Shown: positions 1-9,637, numbered from the stretch's first letter. The stretch: DNA of 64,000 nt from Dyadobacter sp. CY343 (GCF_021390335.1 NZ_JAJUXK010000001.1:806001-870000), one strand, 5' to 3'. A program made the numbers and translations. Notes: generated by a model not told the origin, from the sequence alone.

Positions 1-1155
1 TTACTCGTTTCAATCGGGCTGATTGCGACTGATAGTATGTTTCCGCGCATATTTCTGCGCATTTCAACCCTCATTGCCAGCGTCGACTTAACCGAAATTT
101 TAATGGGCGCAATGCTGAATTTTCTGCTATTCGCCGGCGCTATCCATATTCACCTGGAAGACCTTCGCGAGCAGCGACTTCCGGTAATCGTATTTTCGAC
201 TGTCAGCGTGGCGATTTCCACATTTGTGATCGGATTTCTGATGTTTTATCTGCTGCCTTTTACAGGTATCCAAATTCCTCTGATCCAGTGTCTCGTATTC
301 GGCGCGCTGATTTCTCCCACCGATCCGATCGCGGTTTTGGGGATTTTGAAACAGGCGGGCGTACCCAAATCACTCGAAACAAAAATCGCCGGCGAATCCC
401 TTTTTAATGACGGGATGGCGGTTGTGGTTTTCATTCTAATGCTCGCAATGGCGAGAGGGGAGGAAGTGAACACATCTTTCAGCGGTATTTCCATGTTACT
501 GATCAAAGAAGCGCTCGGCGGGATCGCACTGGGCGTGGTACTTGGATTTATCGGATCTCAAATGATCTATCGAGTCGACGGCTATAATGTGCACGTTTTG
601 ATCACACTCGCGATCGTAATGGGCGGGCACCTGGTTGCGCAGGCTATGCACATGTCAGGTCCGCTGGCGATGGTCGCGGCAGGTTTGGTTGTGGGTAATT
701 ATGGTAAAAATCTGGGTGGCGTTTCGGATATCGAGCGCGACTATATCGACAAGTTCTGGGAGCTGGTGGATGAGATATTGAATGCTATTCTATTCCTGAT
801 CATAGGTTTTGAGCTCCTTCTGATCCCCGATTTGAAACAATATGGTTGGGCAGGTATCATCGCGATTGTAGTCGTGCTGCTTTCCAGGTTTATCTCCATT
901 TATATTCCTGTCAAACTGATCCCGTTCCGGACGAAGTTTGGCAGAAAATCGATCACAATCCTGGTTTGGGGTGGCTTGCGCGGAGGTGTATCCATTGCGT
1001 TGGCGCTATCGATCGACAATGAGTTGAACAAGGAAATCCTGCTCGCTATCACCTATTTCGTCGTATTGTTCTCTATTATCGTGCAAGGTTTGACAGTCGG
1101 GAAATTGACTGCGAGAATGAGCAATGCAGAAGAGGCAGCTGCGGCTAAGGAGTAG
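1..1155 (+). CDS. Na+/H+ antiporter, CPA1 (NhaP/NHE) family, 5' end outside window
   Basis: The frame is open from base 1, so the gene begins before the window; an ATG at 37 is internal to the first visible membrane segment. About 385 residues are visible, with roughly ten hydrophobic segments. The CPA1 signatures are clear: SPTDPIAV, then the ion-site block GESLFNDG about 30 residues later, and near the C-terminus GGLRGGVSIALAL, which carries the conserved arginine. The family exchanges cytoplasmic Na+ (or K+) for external protons at the inner membrane for pH and salt homeostasis. No long cytoplasmic tail is present. The gene converges with the next minus-strand gene and overlaps its last 11 bases. 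Family assignment is firm; ion specificity cannot be read from sequence. Confidence 0.93.
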   Translation, partial: LLVSIGLIATDSMFPRIFLRISTLIASVDLTEILMGAMLNFLLFAGAIHIHLEDLREQRLPVIVFSTVSVAISTFVIGFLMFYLLPFTGIQIPLIQCLVFGALISPTDPIAVLGILKQAGVPKSLETKIAGESLFNDGMAVVVFILMLAMARGEEVNTSFSGISMLLIKEALGGIALGVVLGFIGSQMIYRVDGYNVHVLITLAIVMGGHLVAQAMHMSGPLAMVAAGLVVGNYGKNLGGVSDIERDYIDKFWELVDEILNAILFLIIGFELLLIPDLKQYGWAGIIAIVVVLLSRFISIYIPVKLIPFRTKFGRKSITILVWGGLRGGVSIALALSIDNELNKEILLAITYFVVLFSIIVQGLTVGKLTARMSNAEEAAAAKE

Positions 1156-2179
1156 TTGCTACCATTCGGTTAATCTCAGTATTTACTTTGTTGAGCCAGA
1201 GAAATTGGCCCTCGCAAGTCCAGTGCGAATCTCCTTTCAAATAAGAATGCCGGCCCATTTGGCGAAAATCAGCCAATACATCAATGGTCGGCATTGTCAG
1301 TTCAGGGTGATTATAAATGCGCTCAATCAGTCGGTTGTAAATACCATATTCCGGCTGCAATACAGAAACCTTATTGGGAATTATTGAGAGAAATACATGC
1401 TCAAAGCCCAGTGAATCGGCGAATTGGGCAGAAGTGTTGAGGTGGTTGACTATCGAATCAATTTCACTATCCTCCGCTGGCGTAAATGAAGAAGTGATCC
1501 CGGAAGTATCGGTATCCATATAAAACACCATATCCTGATCATCATTCACCAGCGTGACTGATTCGTTCACCCGGCGAAAAAGCTTGTATTGCAGATCAGC
1601 CTTCCATTCTTTAATAGTCAGGAAAAAATCATTTTGAAACAAAAACGCATCTAGACGATCGCGGGTAAAAGTACCGTTAAAAGCATTGTCCAGCTGCGTC
1701 ATATAACCCGGCGGATCTACCACGGAAATGAAAGTAGCAGTGTCCGGGATCAGGACCTGGATAGGCGCGACCATTTTTTGGCGGAAATGCCGCTCCACCG
1801 ATTCGATCAGAAGTATATTTGTCTCGGTAGTATCAAGCTTAATATGCAGATAGTCAGCCCAATGTACCCGCGTGTATTTGTCTGCTACAAAATCGCTAGG
1901 GCCTACGCGCTCCTTTTCTGAAAAACTGTCGCCGATAATATATAGGTGGACTTTTTTTGAATGCGGGGTGCGGGCCGGGGGCGTGTAACCTGTGCAAGTA
2001 TCTTTCGGATCTTTGAATGCCGACAAATTGGCCAGCCTGTAAAGATCACCATATTGATATCCGTCTTTGATCCATTGCCATTCACCCACCTTGGTAAGCA
2101 GGTATTGACTTTGGCCAACTGCCCAAATCAGGCATCCAACAACCAATACGACATATTTCAATAGCTTCATTCCTGTCAT
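1145..2179 (-). CDS. SGNH/AlgX-like (DHHW-type) membrane-anchored protein
   Basis: About 344 residues. One N-terminal hydrophobic segment (residues about 5-22) suggests an uncleaved anchor or signal peptide. The GDSF motif (about residues 83-86) matches SGNH block I with the nucleophile serine. A late GDSHW motif (about 318) resembles the DxHW pair of the AlgX/AlgJ/DHHW group. Such proteins add or remove O-acetyl groups on exported polysaccharides in the periplasm. The start was set at an ATG that shares ATGA with the stop of the upstream gene (2176-2179), which indicates translational coupling; a slightly earlier start at 2197 is possible. It is the last gene of the polysaccharide block and may work with the acyltransferase at 5689-6810. 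Fold assignment rests on the two motifs; enzymatic role is inferred. Confidence 0.6.
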   Translation of the reverse strand: MTGMKLLKYVVLVVGCLIWAVGQSQYLLTKVGEWQWIKDGYQYGDLYRLANLSAFKDPKDTCTGYTPPARTPHSKKVHLYIIGDSFSEKERVGPSDFVADKYTRVHWADYLHIKLDTTETNILLIESVERHFRQKMVAPIQVLIPDTATFISVVDPPGYMTQLDNAFNGTFTRDRLDAFLFQNDFFLTIKEWKADLQYKLFRRVNESVTLVNDDQDMVFYMDTDTSGITSSFTPAEDSEIDSIVNHLNTSAQFADSLGFEHVFLSIIPNKVSVLQPEYGIYNRLIERIYNHPELTMPTIDVLADFRQMGRHSYLKGDSHWTCEGQFLWLNKVNTEINRMVATTP

Positions 2180-4860
2180 CGCAACTTTACAGACCAAACC
2201 TGAATTTTCTTCTCCGATCTGCTGAATATCAATAATTTATAATAGCCTGGCTGATAAGTGAGGCGCACCGGCATTTCGGAAGGAATCGCTTTGTCGCCCA
2301 GTCTCTTGCCGCTCATGTCGAAAACCGTAGTATAGTTGCCCGATTTGATCGTGATAAACCGGTTATCCACCCCAAAGAAATGGTATTGGATTACCGAATT
2401 CGGCAAGATATCCTTGATCTCGAACAGATCTTTTCCGTCTTTACTAATGATCGCAATTTTCGAGTTCACAGACCTTACTAATATCCAATCCAGCGAGTTA
2501 CGGTCCGCTACGATCTTAAACGAAGAGCCTGGCTCCGGCCGCAACAGCTGCCTGCGCGAAGTCACTTTTCCGTCCATATTAATAGTGACTAACTCTCCCG
2601 ACACACTGGCGCCCACAATCTCAGGTTGCCCGGTCGCCGGGTCCTGCGTCCAGGTAAATGCACTTTCCGACCTTGTCAGAATGTCGACCGGGAAGTTCTG
2701 CCGCACACTGCCGTTCTCCCTCAGTACATAAATTTTTCCATTCTTCTGGGTAACGATAAAGCCTTTGTTCCCGATCTGGTTCAATGCGATCACCGGTCCC
2801 TGGATATTCTGAAATGCGACCGAACTATTAAGCCTTCTCACCGGCTTGCTGACACTCTCCCAAATAAACAGTTCTTCGGCGGTAGTCTTGATAATGAACC
2901 GGTTACTGCCGTCATCCCCACCGTCAATCGCGTACAATGCATTAATATCTGCCGACGAAGGCAGGATCCCTTTGAAAGTAGTTACAACCGTTGAATCATC
3001 TTCGTCCAGCGCATAAACTGTCCTGGAAGTAGCAAATATCCGTTGCTGCCTGCCAATGTTCAGGAAATCGACTTTATAGGAGTTCGTCACAATCGGCCCA
3101 TCCAGTTTCGCGATCACTTCGGTTTTTCCTTCGCGTAAGTTGTTGGTTCTGTGAAGATTATTTTGTTTGTCTGTCAAAAGTATCTCAGAACTTCCATCCA
3201 CCGGATTTTGCAGCGCAGTCAATTCTGTGTCAAACAGATCCGGCCACTCAATATCGATATTCAGGAAAGTCCGGTTAAGTACTTTGCTGGCGGTCTGGCG
3301 TTTTTTGGGTGTAAAAGTGATTTCAGGAAATGCATTATCCCCATTATACCGGCATTGGAAAGTAACCGATTCCATTTTTGAGATCAGATCCGAATATTTC
3401 TTAAAACCTTCGTTTCCAGCTCTGGTCTGCGCTTTTCTCAGGTTGACGATCACCGAAAGTTGCGCTTCGCTATTAGTTTTGGTTAAAATACTATCGTATT
3501 CCGGCGATTGTTTCCAGGTGATCTGGTTTTCATAATCGACAATATAATTCTGCAAAACCTGTGAGTTGTTACTGATCACCAGATAAGGCGCGATGTAAGT
3601 GAAGTAACTTCTCGGAAACCCAGGAAACATCGGTCCATAAAGACCCGAAGGAAGCTCCGGAATGGGTACCGAGTAAATGTCGTAACCCTGGTACTGATCC
3701 ACGGAAGCATTGCTCTCAGAATTTGACAGCCGCGCCAACTTTTGAAGCACTGGCCTTAATTTGTCATAATTTGAAAATTCAGCCAGCAATATCTTCCCGT
3801 CACTGATACTGTTATTCTCTTCGAGTTGACACAAAATGAGCTCAGAACCCAGGTTGTCGATCAGCAGGTTGCTTTCGGCCGAAATGTAATATTTCAACTT
3901 GTCCCAGGCCGGCGACTTATGCTTTTTGTGCCACTTTAAAAATTCCTTTTTAAAAGCATCTTTATCAACCACCGCTGAGCGATACAGAAAGGAAGTTTGC
4001 TGTGAAATATGCTTGTGGCCAGCAAATGGAACGCCGGGAATATCTTTCAGGATATTGGCCATATAATAGTCAGGCACATCTGCGCCCAGCGATTTCAATG
4101 TCAGGTTTCCTTTTTTGGAAAGCTTCGATTCAATATGAAAGTCCTGGTAGCTCGGGAAATTTCGGGCGAATTCTGTGTAGATACCTATCGCATTGTCAGG
4201 CGAAACAACCGATTTCCAGGCGTCGTTGCGCAGATAAATGCTGGTACCGAAGTCAGAATCGTCGATACCCGAGAATTTTGACCTTAACCGGAAAGATTGA
4301 ATGCTCAATGAAGAGGCGCGTATTGCATCCTCGATCAGATCACCATAGTAACTGACGATCAGCAAATTATCTTCCACCAGATAGGAGAACAGTGGCCGTG
4401 AATTGCGGTCGACGATATCGGTAATGCGGCGGTTCTGGAAGTTGTGGTGGAGCGCCCGGATATTTGGATTCTGTGGGCTCGATAGCCAGGTTTTTTCCTC
4501 CTCAGTTACCGGAATATACATCAATACCCCCCATTCCGTGCTGGTACGCGGGTGATAGGAATAGGAAACTGTTTTTGCTTTGAGAAAATTATGCAGCTTT
4601 TTCTTATCGGTAGCGAACAGATTCAGCAGTGAAAGGTTATCACTGGCTACATCTAGCAGCGGCAGGCGCTTAATGTCCATTCCCGCCTCGGTAGCCACAT
4701 AAGTGGAATCCTGTAAATGCTCACTCGTAATCACCACGACTGCATTGGTAGGAATAAACTTCCACGCAGCCGTAGACCCGCGGGTCCATTTATATAAGAA
4801 ATATCCTGCTGACGCTATGACGACAATCAACAGGACTATTATAAAGTTCTTTTTTGACAC
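2176..4860 (-). CDS. large membrane-anchored extracytoplasmic protein of unknown function
   Basis: 894 residues with a GTG start and a single N-terminal transmembrane segment (about residues 5-23), followed by a long, mostly beta-rich soluble part. The first half vaguely resembles the DUF3352-type proteins often annotated in Bacteroidota. The C-terminal 350 residues have recurring short strands with glycine/aspartate turns, as in a beta-propeller, but no named repeat is certain. It starts 11 bases after the GT2 gene and its stop overlaps the next start (ATGA), so it belongs to the glycan operon. Its size and position suggest a periplasmic scaffold or sensor for the assembly machinery; that is inference only. 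No catalytic motif was recognised. Confidence 0.75.
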   Translation of the reverse strand: MSKKNFIIVLLIVVIASAGYFLYKWTRGSTAAWKFIPTNAVVVITSEHLQDSTYVATEAGMDIKRLPLLDVASDNLSLLNLFATDKKKLHNFLKAKTVSYSYHPRTSTEWGVLMYIPVTEEEKTWLSSPQNPNIRALHHNFQNRRITDIVDRNSRPLFSYLVEDNLLIVSYYGDLIEDAIRASSLSIQSFRLRSKFSGIDDSDFGTSIYLRNDAWKSVVSPDNAIGIYTEFARNFPSYQDFHIESKLSKKGNLTLKSLGADVPDYYMANILKDIPGVPFAGHKHISQQTSFLYRSAVVDKDAFKKEFLKWHKKHKSPAWDKLKYYISAESNLLIDNLGSELILCQLEENNSISDGKILLAEFSNYDKLRPVLQKLARLSNSESNASVDQYQGYDIYSVPIPELPSGLYGPMFPGFPRSYFTYIAPYLVISNNSQVLQNYIVDYENQITWKQSPEYDSILTKTNSEAQLSVIVNLRKAQTRAGNEGFKKYSDLISKMESVTFQCRYNGDNAFPEITFTPKKRQTASKVLNRTFLNIDIEWPDLFDTELTALQNPVDGSSEILLTDKQNNLHRTNNLREGKTEVIAKLDGPIVTNSYKVDFLNIGRQQRIFATSRTVYALDEDDSTVVTTFKGILPSSADINALYAIDGGDDGSNRFIIKTTAEELFIWESVSKPVRRLNSSVAFQNIQGPVIALNQIGNKGFIVTQKNGKIYVLRENGSVRQNFPVDILTRSESAFTWTQDPATGQPEIVGASVSGELVTINMDGKVTSRRQLLRPEPGSSFKIVADRNSLDWILVRSVNSKIAIISKDGKDLFEIKDILPNSVIQYHFFGVDNRFITIKSGNYTTVFDMSGKRLGDKAIPSEMPVRLTYQPGYYKLLIFSRSEKKIQVWSVKLR

Positions 4861-4871
4861 CAGCTTATTTG

Positions 4872-5615
4872 TTAAGCACGTATCGCCCTAACTTTTTTGT
4901 TCAGTTCGAGACGAAAACGCAACAGTTCCTTGAAGCTTCGGATACAAACTTTCCACAAGTTCCATTTCACGATCGAAACGGTTCCGGTTTCCCGGTCTTT
5001 GTGCGTAATAGGGATATCAAATAATTCCTGACCCGACTTTTTCGCCATTACCGAAAGAAAAATATTGGGTGCAAAAGGCTCAGGGTTGGGCAACTGGTTC
5101 ATCAGTTTTTGCAGGAAGCTTCCTTTTATCAGACGGAAAGGGATATTGCTGTCCATAATGAAAGTACCATACACCGTTGATATCGTTCCGCGAAGAAATT
5201 TGGTAATAAAAAGGCGCACACCTGCATCGTGACGCACTTCCCGATATCCCAGAATAAACTGCGATTGCTCGCGTTTTTCCCATAACTTCTTAAAATCGTC
5301 GGACACGAACTGATCGTCACTGTCGGTCTGAAAAACATATTCAGAGTTCAGTTCCAATGCTTTACGATAACCATTTACCACTGCATTACCGTGTCCGCCG
5401 TTTTTCTGGTTGATCACAGTCAGGTTGGAAACTTCTTTTTCCAGTTTATCCAAAAGTACTTTTGTATTGTCTTTGGAACCGTCGTTGATTACAATCAGGG
5501 TTGTATTGTCGTTTGGAAAAGTCTTTTTGAGGAAATCTGTCCAATTATAAACTACTTTTTCTATACAATCCTGTTCATTGTATGCGGGCATTACTATACT
5601 GAGACGGTATGACAT
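4872..5615 (-). CDS. family 2 glycosyltransferase (GT-A fold), no membrane anchor
   Basis: 247 residues, all within one GT-A domain. The N-terminus has the GT2 opening (SIVMPAYNEQD, about residues 6-16), the NDGSKDNT nucleotide-binding block (44-51) and an acidic TDSDD cluster at about 97-101 that stands in for the DxD metal site. Unlike GtrB-type enzymes it has no C-terminal membrane helices, so it is probably a peripheral cytoplasmic enzyme that transfers a sugar from a nucleotide donor to a lipid-linked acceptor. It lies 73 bases after the acyltransferase gene and 11 bases before the 894-residue protein in the minus-strand glycan operon. Donor and acceptor are unknown. Confidence 0.88.
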   Translation of the reverse strand: MSYRLSIVMPAYNEQDCIEKVVYNWTDFLKKTFPNDNTTLIVINDGSKDNTKVLLDKLEKEVSNLTVINQKNGGHGNAVVNGYRKALELNSEYVFQTDSDDQFVSDDFKKLWEKREQSQFILGYREVRHDAGVRLFITKFLRGTISTVYGTFIMDSNIPFRLIKGSFLQKLMNQLPNPEPFAPNIFLSVMAKKSGQELFDIPITHKDRETGTVSIVKWNLWKVCIRSFKELLRFRLELNKKVRAIRA

Positions 5616-5688
5616 GCAGAATTTTATTTGGTATGGTTGTGCGAAATTAATAAATAAAGCCTGTAACCGGTATACGCCGATTGATTAT

Positions 5689-6810
5689 TTACTTTGCGTA
5701 CCTGTCCTTCAATGCATTGATCGGCTTTTCAAAAAAATGCCAGGATAAGGACGCTACTGCCACAGTTAAGGCCATGACAACCAGGGCTTCAAAGGCCACT
5801 GAACCTTTTAAATCGGGTACATATTGATATATCTTGTTAAATAAACGCACCGTCGGATGCATTGGACCACTATGGAAATGGTTGTAGACGAAATTATGAT
5901 AGAGGTATAAACCGTAACTGATCTTTCCGAGGTAAATACTCACCGGATTTTCCAGAAAAGCGGCCATTAATCCATTATATCCCATCACCGCCCGTCCTAT
6001 CAGGAAAAACCCAAAAATGGACGATATTGTTCTGTCAAAAACGACAAACGAAATATTGAAGCGGTTATCGAACGATTTAGACCATACCTGTAACAAAATC
6101 CAGGCCAGCAGTGCTAAGACGACGGGCCACGTTTTACTAAAAAGCTTACTAAAAAAATCGTTCTTGTAAACCTGCAGCCACGCCATTAACCCGCCCAATG
6201 CAAATGAATCCAGGCAGGCTGGTGTACTCACATACGTCACGATCCAATCGTCAATACCAAATTCCTGGTTTGCATTGAAATAATACAGCCGGAACAGAAT
6301 GCTCAGTACGCCCATAATTCCCAATACGGGAATGAGCTTGTTTTTCGGGACAAAGAATATCAGGAAAGGGAAAAACAAATAAACCTGCTCTTCCACGGCA
6401 AGTGACCACAAATGGTCCATAGAGCCCATCCAGGTCTTGTTGACCGCCATGTAGATATTAGTCCCGTACAAAGCCAGCCAGCCCACCTGCTCACGCACCG
6501 GAGGCACATTGAAAATGAATAGCAGCAGGATCACGAGATAGTATACAGGAAATATCCGTATTGTTCTTCTAATGAGGAACTTACTCAAATATTTTCCGAA
6601 GCCGCCTGGTACATTTATGTTCTTATCTCTGCTTTTTAACAGAATCCTTGAAATTAGAAATCCACTTAAAACAAAGAATATGGTAACTCCCGTTGCGCCC
6701 ACAGGCACGGAGTTAATTTCTACAAAAAGATGCTCAACAAGGACCAGCGCAATCGCAATGAAACGGATTCCGTCCAGCTGAATAATATGTCCCGACGAAT
6801 TTGTACGCAT
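5689..6810 (-). CDS. acyltransferase family 3 (OafA/YrhL-like) membrane protein
   Basis: 373 residues with about ten transmembrane helices. The N-terminal block QLDGIRFIAIALVLVEH carries the conserved arginine and histidine of the family, followed by GVTIFFVLSGFLIS and, near residues 140-150, the W-S-L-A-V-E-E-Q block typical of OafA-type enzymes. These integral membrane proteins O-acylate (often O-acetylate) sugars of lipopolysaccharide, capsule or glycolipids. There is no C-terminal SGNH domain here; the separate SGNH/AlgX-like protein encoded at 1145-2179 could supply that partner activity. The gene starts 2 bases after the upstream membrane protein gene ends, so the two are co-transcribed and probably coupled. 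Confidence 0.9.
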   Translation of the reverse strand: MRTNSSGHIIQLDGIRFIAIALVLVEHLFVEINSVPVGATGVTIFFVLSGFLISRILLKSRDKNINVPGGFGKYLSKFLIRRTIRIFPVYYLVILLLFIFNVPPVREQVGWLALYGTNIYMAVNKTWMGSMDHLWSLAVEEQVYLFFPFLIFFVPKNKLIPVLGIMGVLSILFRLYYFNANQEFGIDDWIVTYVSTPACLDSFALGGLMAWLQVYKNDFFSKLFSKTWPVVLALLAWILLQVWSKSFDNRFNISFVVFDRTISSIFGFFLIGRAVMGYNGLMAAFLENPVSIYLGKISYGLYLYHNFVYNHFHSGPMHPTVRLFNKIYQYVPDLKGSVAFEALVVMALTVAVASLSWHFFEKPINALKDRYAK

Positions 6811-6812
6811 GA

Positions 6813-8510
6813 TTACCAGTTTACCCGCACCTTGTTATCCTTAATTCCGTCAATGGTAACTTTCTGATTTTTAAAAAAAATACCTGTCCGATCACCATCC
6901 TGCCGGATTAGTGCAATGTCGTAAGTGCCTTTTTCCAAAGGTTCTGTGAAAGGAATATCGACGTAAAAGCCTCTTGAAAAATAATACTGTTTAAGAAATA
7001 ATTCCTTGCGGCTCTTGTTTCGGCTGCGGTAGGCAGGGAAAATGTAGAACCGTTTCTTGGAACTCAATAGTATATATACGCCGCTATCCTGCAAACGCTG
7101 ACTGCTGAAAACGCTGTTTTCAACCGAAAGTTGGTTTGATGATTTTTTAAATGTAGTCTGATCAAAAAGCTCCACCAGGCCACGCGAGCTTCCTGCGTAG
7201 GTTTGCCGATCCGCTATTGAAATGAGCGACAGCCACTTATCATAGATTACGGGTGTTTTTTCAATGATATTTGCGGCAAAGGATGTGTCGGCAGGATAGG
7301 TCAGCGCTTTGTCCTTGAAAGTCCAGTTAAACTGATCTGTGATCAGCATTTTCCGTAGATTGTAGGCTTCTACCAAATGATAATGGTAGCTGAAAATATT
7401 GAAGGTGACCGCCAGAAATACGATTGCCGTAATATAAGGAGACAGGAAACTGCCGCGGATCGGGATCACTACATACAGATAAGCTACGAGCAAAAGGAGC
7501 ACCGAATAGATCTTGTACCTGCTGGTAATCAGCGTTTCTATGCCAAAACCTGCTCTTGAATAAACAACGATCAGTGCTGTCCCGAGAATAAAAAGCACCG
7601 TACCCAGACAAAACAGGTCGGTTACCCGCTCAAATTTATTGGTGTATTTATTCCTGATTATTCTGAATAGGGTAGTAGAAACGATCGAGATCGCGACTAA
7701 AAACAGGACAATACCCAGGAAGAAGCAAACCCCGGAATGGTCGAGGACCGGGAAGGATTCCGCAAAGGAACCCAAAAAGGACATATATCCTTTAAAGAGT
7801 TGGAAAATCGTGGCCTTCGATTCAGGGTTATACTCTGGCTTTTGGTATGTAAAGAAGTAACCGACAACTGCCGCAATACTCCACGCGAGCCAAAGCGCAA
7901 ATCTTTTACGATTTCCCGAAAGGAACAGGAGCAAAGCGCCCAGCGGAAGTACCAGCAGTCCATTTCCGCTGGTCAGGATCGTGACAATAGCCAGGCCGAG
8001 CGATGCTATGAATGCCGCTGAATTTGGTTTTACACAAAGAAAAAGCGTCCAGAGCGTCAATGTTACGACCCCAAAGTTCTGGATCGCCGACATTCCCCAG
8101 AACATATTCTCATGGAATGCGAGCGTCAGCCATAAAAATGGAACGGGTACAAGCGCAAAAAGCGGCTTTTTATTCTTTTTTAGCAGCTCATACCAAAGCG
8201 GGATCACAGCAAGCAGCAGTACATTTCCCGCGATCATCAAGTGCCGGTAATTCAATGCACCGAAAATTTTGAAGTCGAGCCAGCTGATCAGCCGGGTGAG
8301 TGCGATCCGATGTTCGTTGTGCTGCCGCATTAATGCACGCAATTCACCTTTCCAGTCAGTTGCCTGGCTGAATTCAATGATGAACGCCTTGAAAGTATGG
8401 TCGTCCCACTTGGGGATATTGATAGCGTAGTAGTTCCAGACCGTAAAATAAATGAGGACCGGTAACAAAAGGATCAGGCTCAGAATGATCGTTAAAGCCT
8501 TTTTTGTCAT
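6813..8510 (-). CDS. polytopic membrane protein of the glycan operon, possible GT-C-like
   Basis: 565 residues with about ten or eleven hydrophobic helices up to residue 400, then a soluble, strand-rich C-terminal domain of about 170 residues. This layout resembles GT-C glycosyltransferases. An early periplasmic-loop acidic motif (PKWDDHTF, about residues 34-41) sits where GT-C enzymes carry their catalytic aspartates, but the family cannot be named. Its start overlaps the end of the transketolase C-subunit gene by 4 bases, so translation is coupled. It may transfer or modify a sugar on a polyprenyl carrier, or flip one. The function is inferred from architecture and context only. Confidence 0.7.
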   Translation of the reverse strand: MTKKALTIILSLILLLPVLIYFTVWNYYAINIPKWDDHTFKAFIIEFSQATDWKGELRALMRQHNEHRIALTRLISWLDFKIFGALNYRHLMIAGNVLLLAVIPLWYELLKKNKKPLFALVPVPFLWLTLAFHENMFWGMSAIQNFGVVTLTLWTLFLCVKPNSAAFIASLGLAIVTILTSGNGLLVLPLGALLLFLSGNRKRFALWLAWSIAAVVGYFFTYQKPEYNPESKATIFQLFKGYMSFLGSFAESFPVLDHSGVCFFLGIVLFLVAISIVSTTLFRIIRNKYTNKFERVTDLFCLGTVLFILGTALIVVYSRAGFGIETLITSRYKIYSVLLLLVAYLYVVIPIRGSFLSPYITAIVFLAVTFNIFSYHYHLVEAYNLRKMLITDQFNWTFKDKALTYPADTSFAANIIEKTPVIYDKWLSLISIADRQTYAGSSRGLVELFDQTTFKKSSNQLSVENSVFSSQRLQDSGVYILLSSKKRFYIFPAYRSRNKSRKELFLKQYYFSRGFYVDIPFTEPLEKGTYDIALIRQDGDRTGIFFKNQKVTIDGIKDNKVRVNW

Positions 8511-9427
8511 GCCGGTATCATTAGCTGGCCTAAATGCGCCAAAATGGAATCCGGGTCAAGGCCCGAGATTTTCTGATGATAACTCTGGCTTCCGTAGCGC
8601 GCGTTTGGATAACCTTCTGCTTTGAGACTTTTGAAAGCGCGAGGCAGAATACCTTTTTCGAGCAGCTGAACAGACAATTGCTGCGCAAGTCCACCCGTGC
8701 TGATATGCTCTTCCGCGACCAGGATAGCCGGTGCATTTTTGATAAGCTCCGCTAGTTCGTCAGTGATATGTAACGGGAAATGCAGTGCAGTTACCACGTT
8801 TACTTTGGCCGAAAGTTCTTCGGAAAGTGCAAGTGCGGACAGTACATTGTTAGCAATGGGACCCAATGCGAAAACGGTAATATCCGCATTTTCGGGCTTG
8901 TGAATGATCTTGAAAGAACCTGATGCAATGCTGTTTTCGGGAGTAGTCTTTCCGGCACCCAAGCGCAGATAAGCCGGGCGTGCATCTGTCGAGATCTGTC
9001 GAACAACTTGCTCTACTTCATCGGAAAACGCAGGTACCCAGACATTTGCATTCTGCTGTCCGCTCAGGCAGGCGATATCTTCAATGGTATGGTGGCTGCT
9101 GCCCATGATCCCGTATCCATAACCGCCGCCGTTTCCAACCAGGAAAACTGGTAAGTTGTTGAAGCAAACGTCATTACGAAACTGTTCAAGGCATCGGTAC
9201 ACGATAAATGGAGCAATGCTGTAACAAAAAACCTTATAACCTTTATGCGCAAAACCTGCGGCCACGCCTACCATATTCTGCTCGGCCACGCCGGCATTGA
9301 TAAAACGTTTGCCGAGTTTCGCCTGTAAGTTTTCCAGTGCATTATAGCCAAGGTCGCCAGTGATAAAAACGATAGAATCGTCTTCCACTGCTAACTGTTC
9401 CATGGCATTTGAAAATTCTTTTCTCAT
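8507..9427 (-). CDS. transketolase, C-terminal subunit (pyrimidine-binding plus C domain)
   Basis: 306 residues corresponding to the second half of a classical transketolase. The pyrimidine-binding domain (about 1-170) contains FITGDLGYNA and FINAGVAEQNMVGVAAGFA, the latter carrying the conserved glutamate that activates thiamine diphosphate. The C-terminal Rossmann-like domain follows. The partner N-terminal subunit is encoded at 11641-12468, separated by the epimerase-GT2 gene and a small gene. Together they should form a heteromeric transketolase moving two-carbon units between sugar phosphates. Split transketolases are common in archaea and in some bacterial polysaccharide clusters. Location inside a glycan operon argues for synthesis of an unusual sugar rather than general pentose metabolism, but the substrate is unknown. 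Confidence 0.9.
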   Translation of the reverse strand: MRKEFSNAMEQLAVEDDSIVFITGDLGYNALENLQAKLGKRFINAGVAEQNMVGVAAGFAHKGYKVFCYSIAPFIVYRCLEQFRNDVCFNNLPVFLVGNGGGYGYGIMGSSHHTIEDIACLSGQQNANVWVPAFSDEVEQVVRQISTDARPAYLRLGAGKTTPENSIASGSFKIIHKPENADITVFALGPIANNVLSALALSEELSAKVNVVTALHFPLHITDELAELIKNAPAILVAEEHISTGGLAQQLSVQLLEKGILPRAFKSLKAEGYPNARYGSQSYHQKISGLDPDSILAHLGQLMIPA

Positions 9428-9448
9428 TGTTGATGATGAATCAAACTG

Positions 9449-9637
9449 CTATTTATGAACGACTCTTTCCTGATCGAAAGAATGTATTGGATAATGTATT
9501 TTTTCATATTCCTGAATCGCTTTCGCTAGTTCAAGAAACTCCCTTTGCTGATTTTCGGAGTTCTCAAATTTCGCCGCTACCAAGCCATCGATTTTTTGGA
9601 ATGCCCTCTGGTACTCAGTCGCGTTCCGGATTTCCAT
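9449..9637 (-). CDS. 62-residue protein resembling the N-terminus of HigA-type antitoxins
   Basis: A short predicted-helical protein whose pattern (Y-x2-A-x3-I near the start, a polar stretch, then LAKAIQEYEKIHYPI) matches, from memory, the N-terminal helices of HigA-like antitoxins, which end in YE-x2-HYPI just before the DNA-binding helix-turn-helix. Here the protein stops about ten residues after HYPI, so the HTH is missing. It has an ATG start and sits 16 bases after the epimerase-GT2 gene and 21 bases before the transketolase C-subunit gene, which suggests it is really translated. No toxin gene is adjacent. It could be a remnant or a small subunit interacting with the neighbouring enzymes. 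Confidence 0.6.
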   Translation of the reverse strand: MEIRNATEYQRAFQKIDGLVAAKFENSENQQREFLELAKAIQEYEKIHYPIHSFDQERVVHK

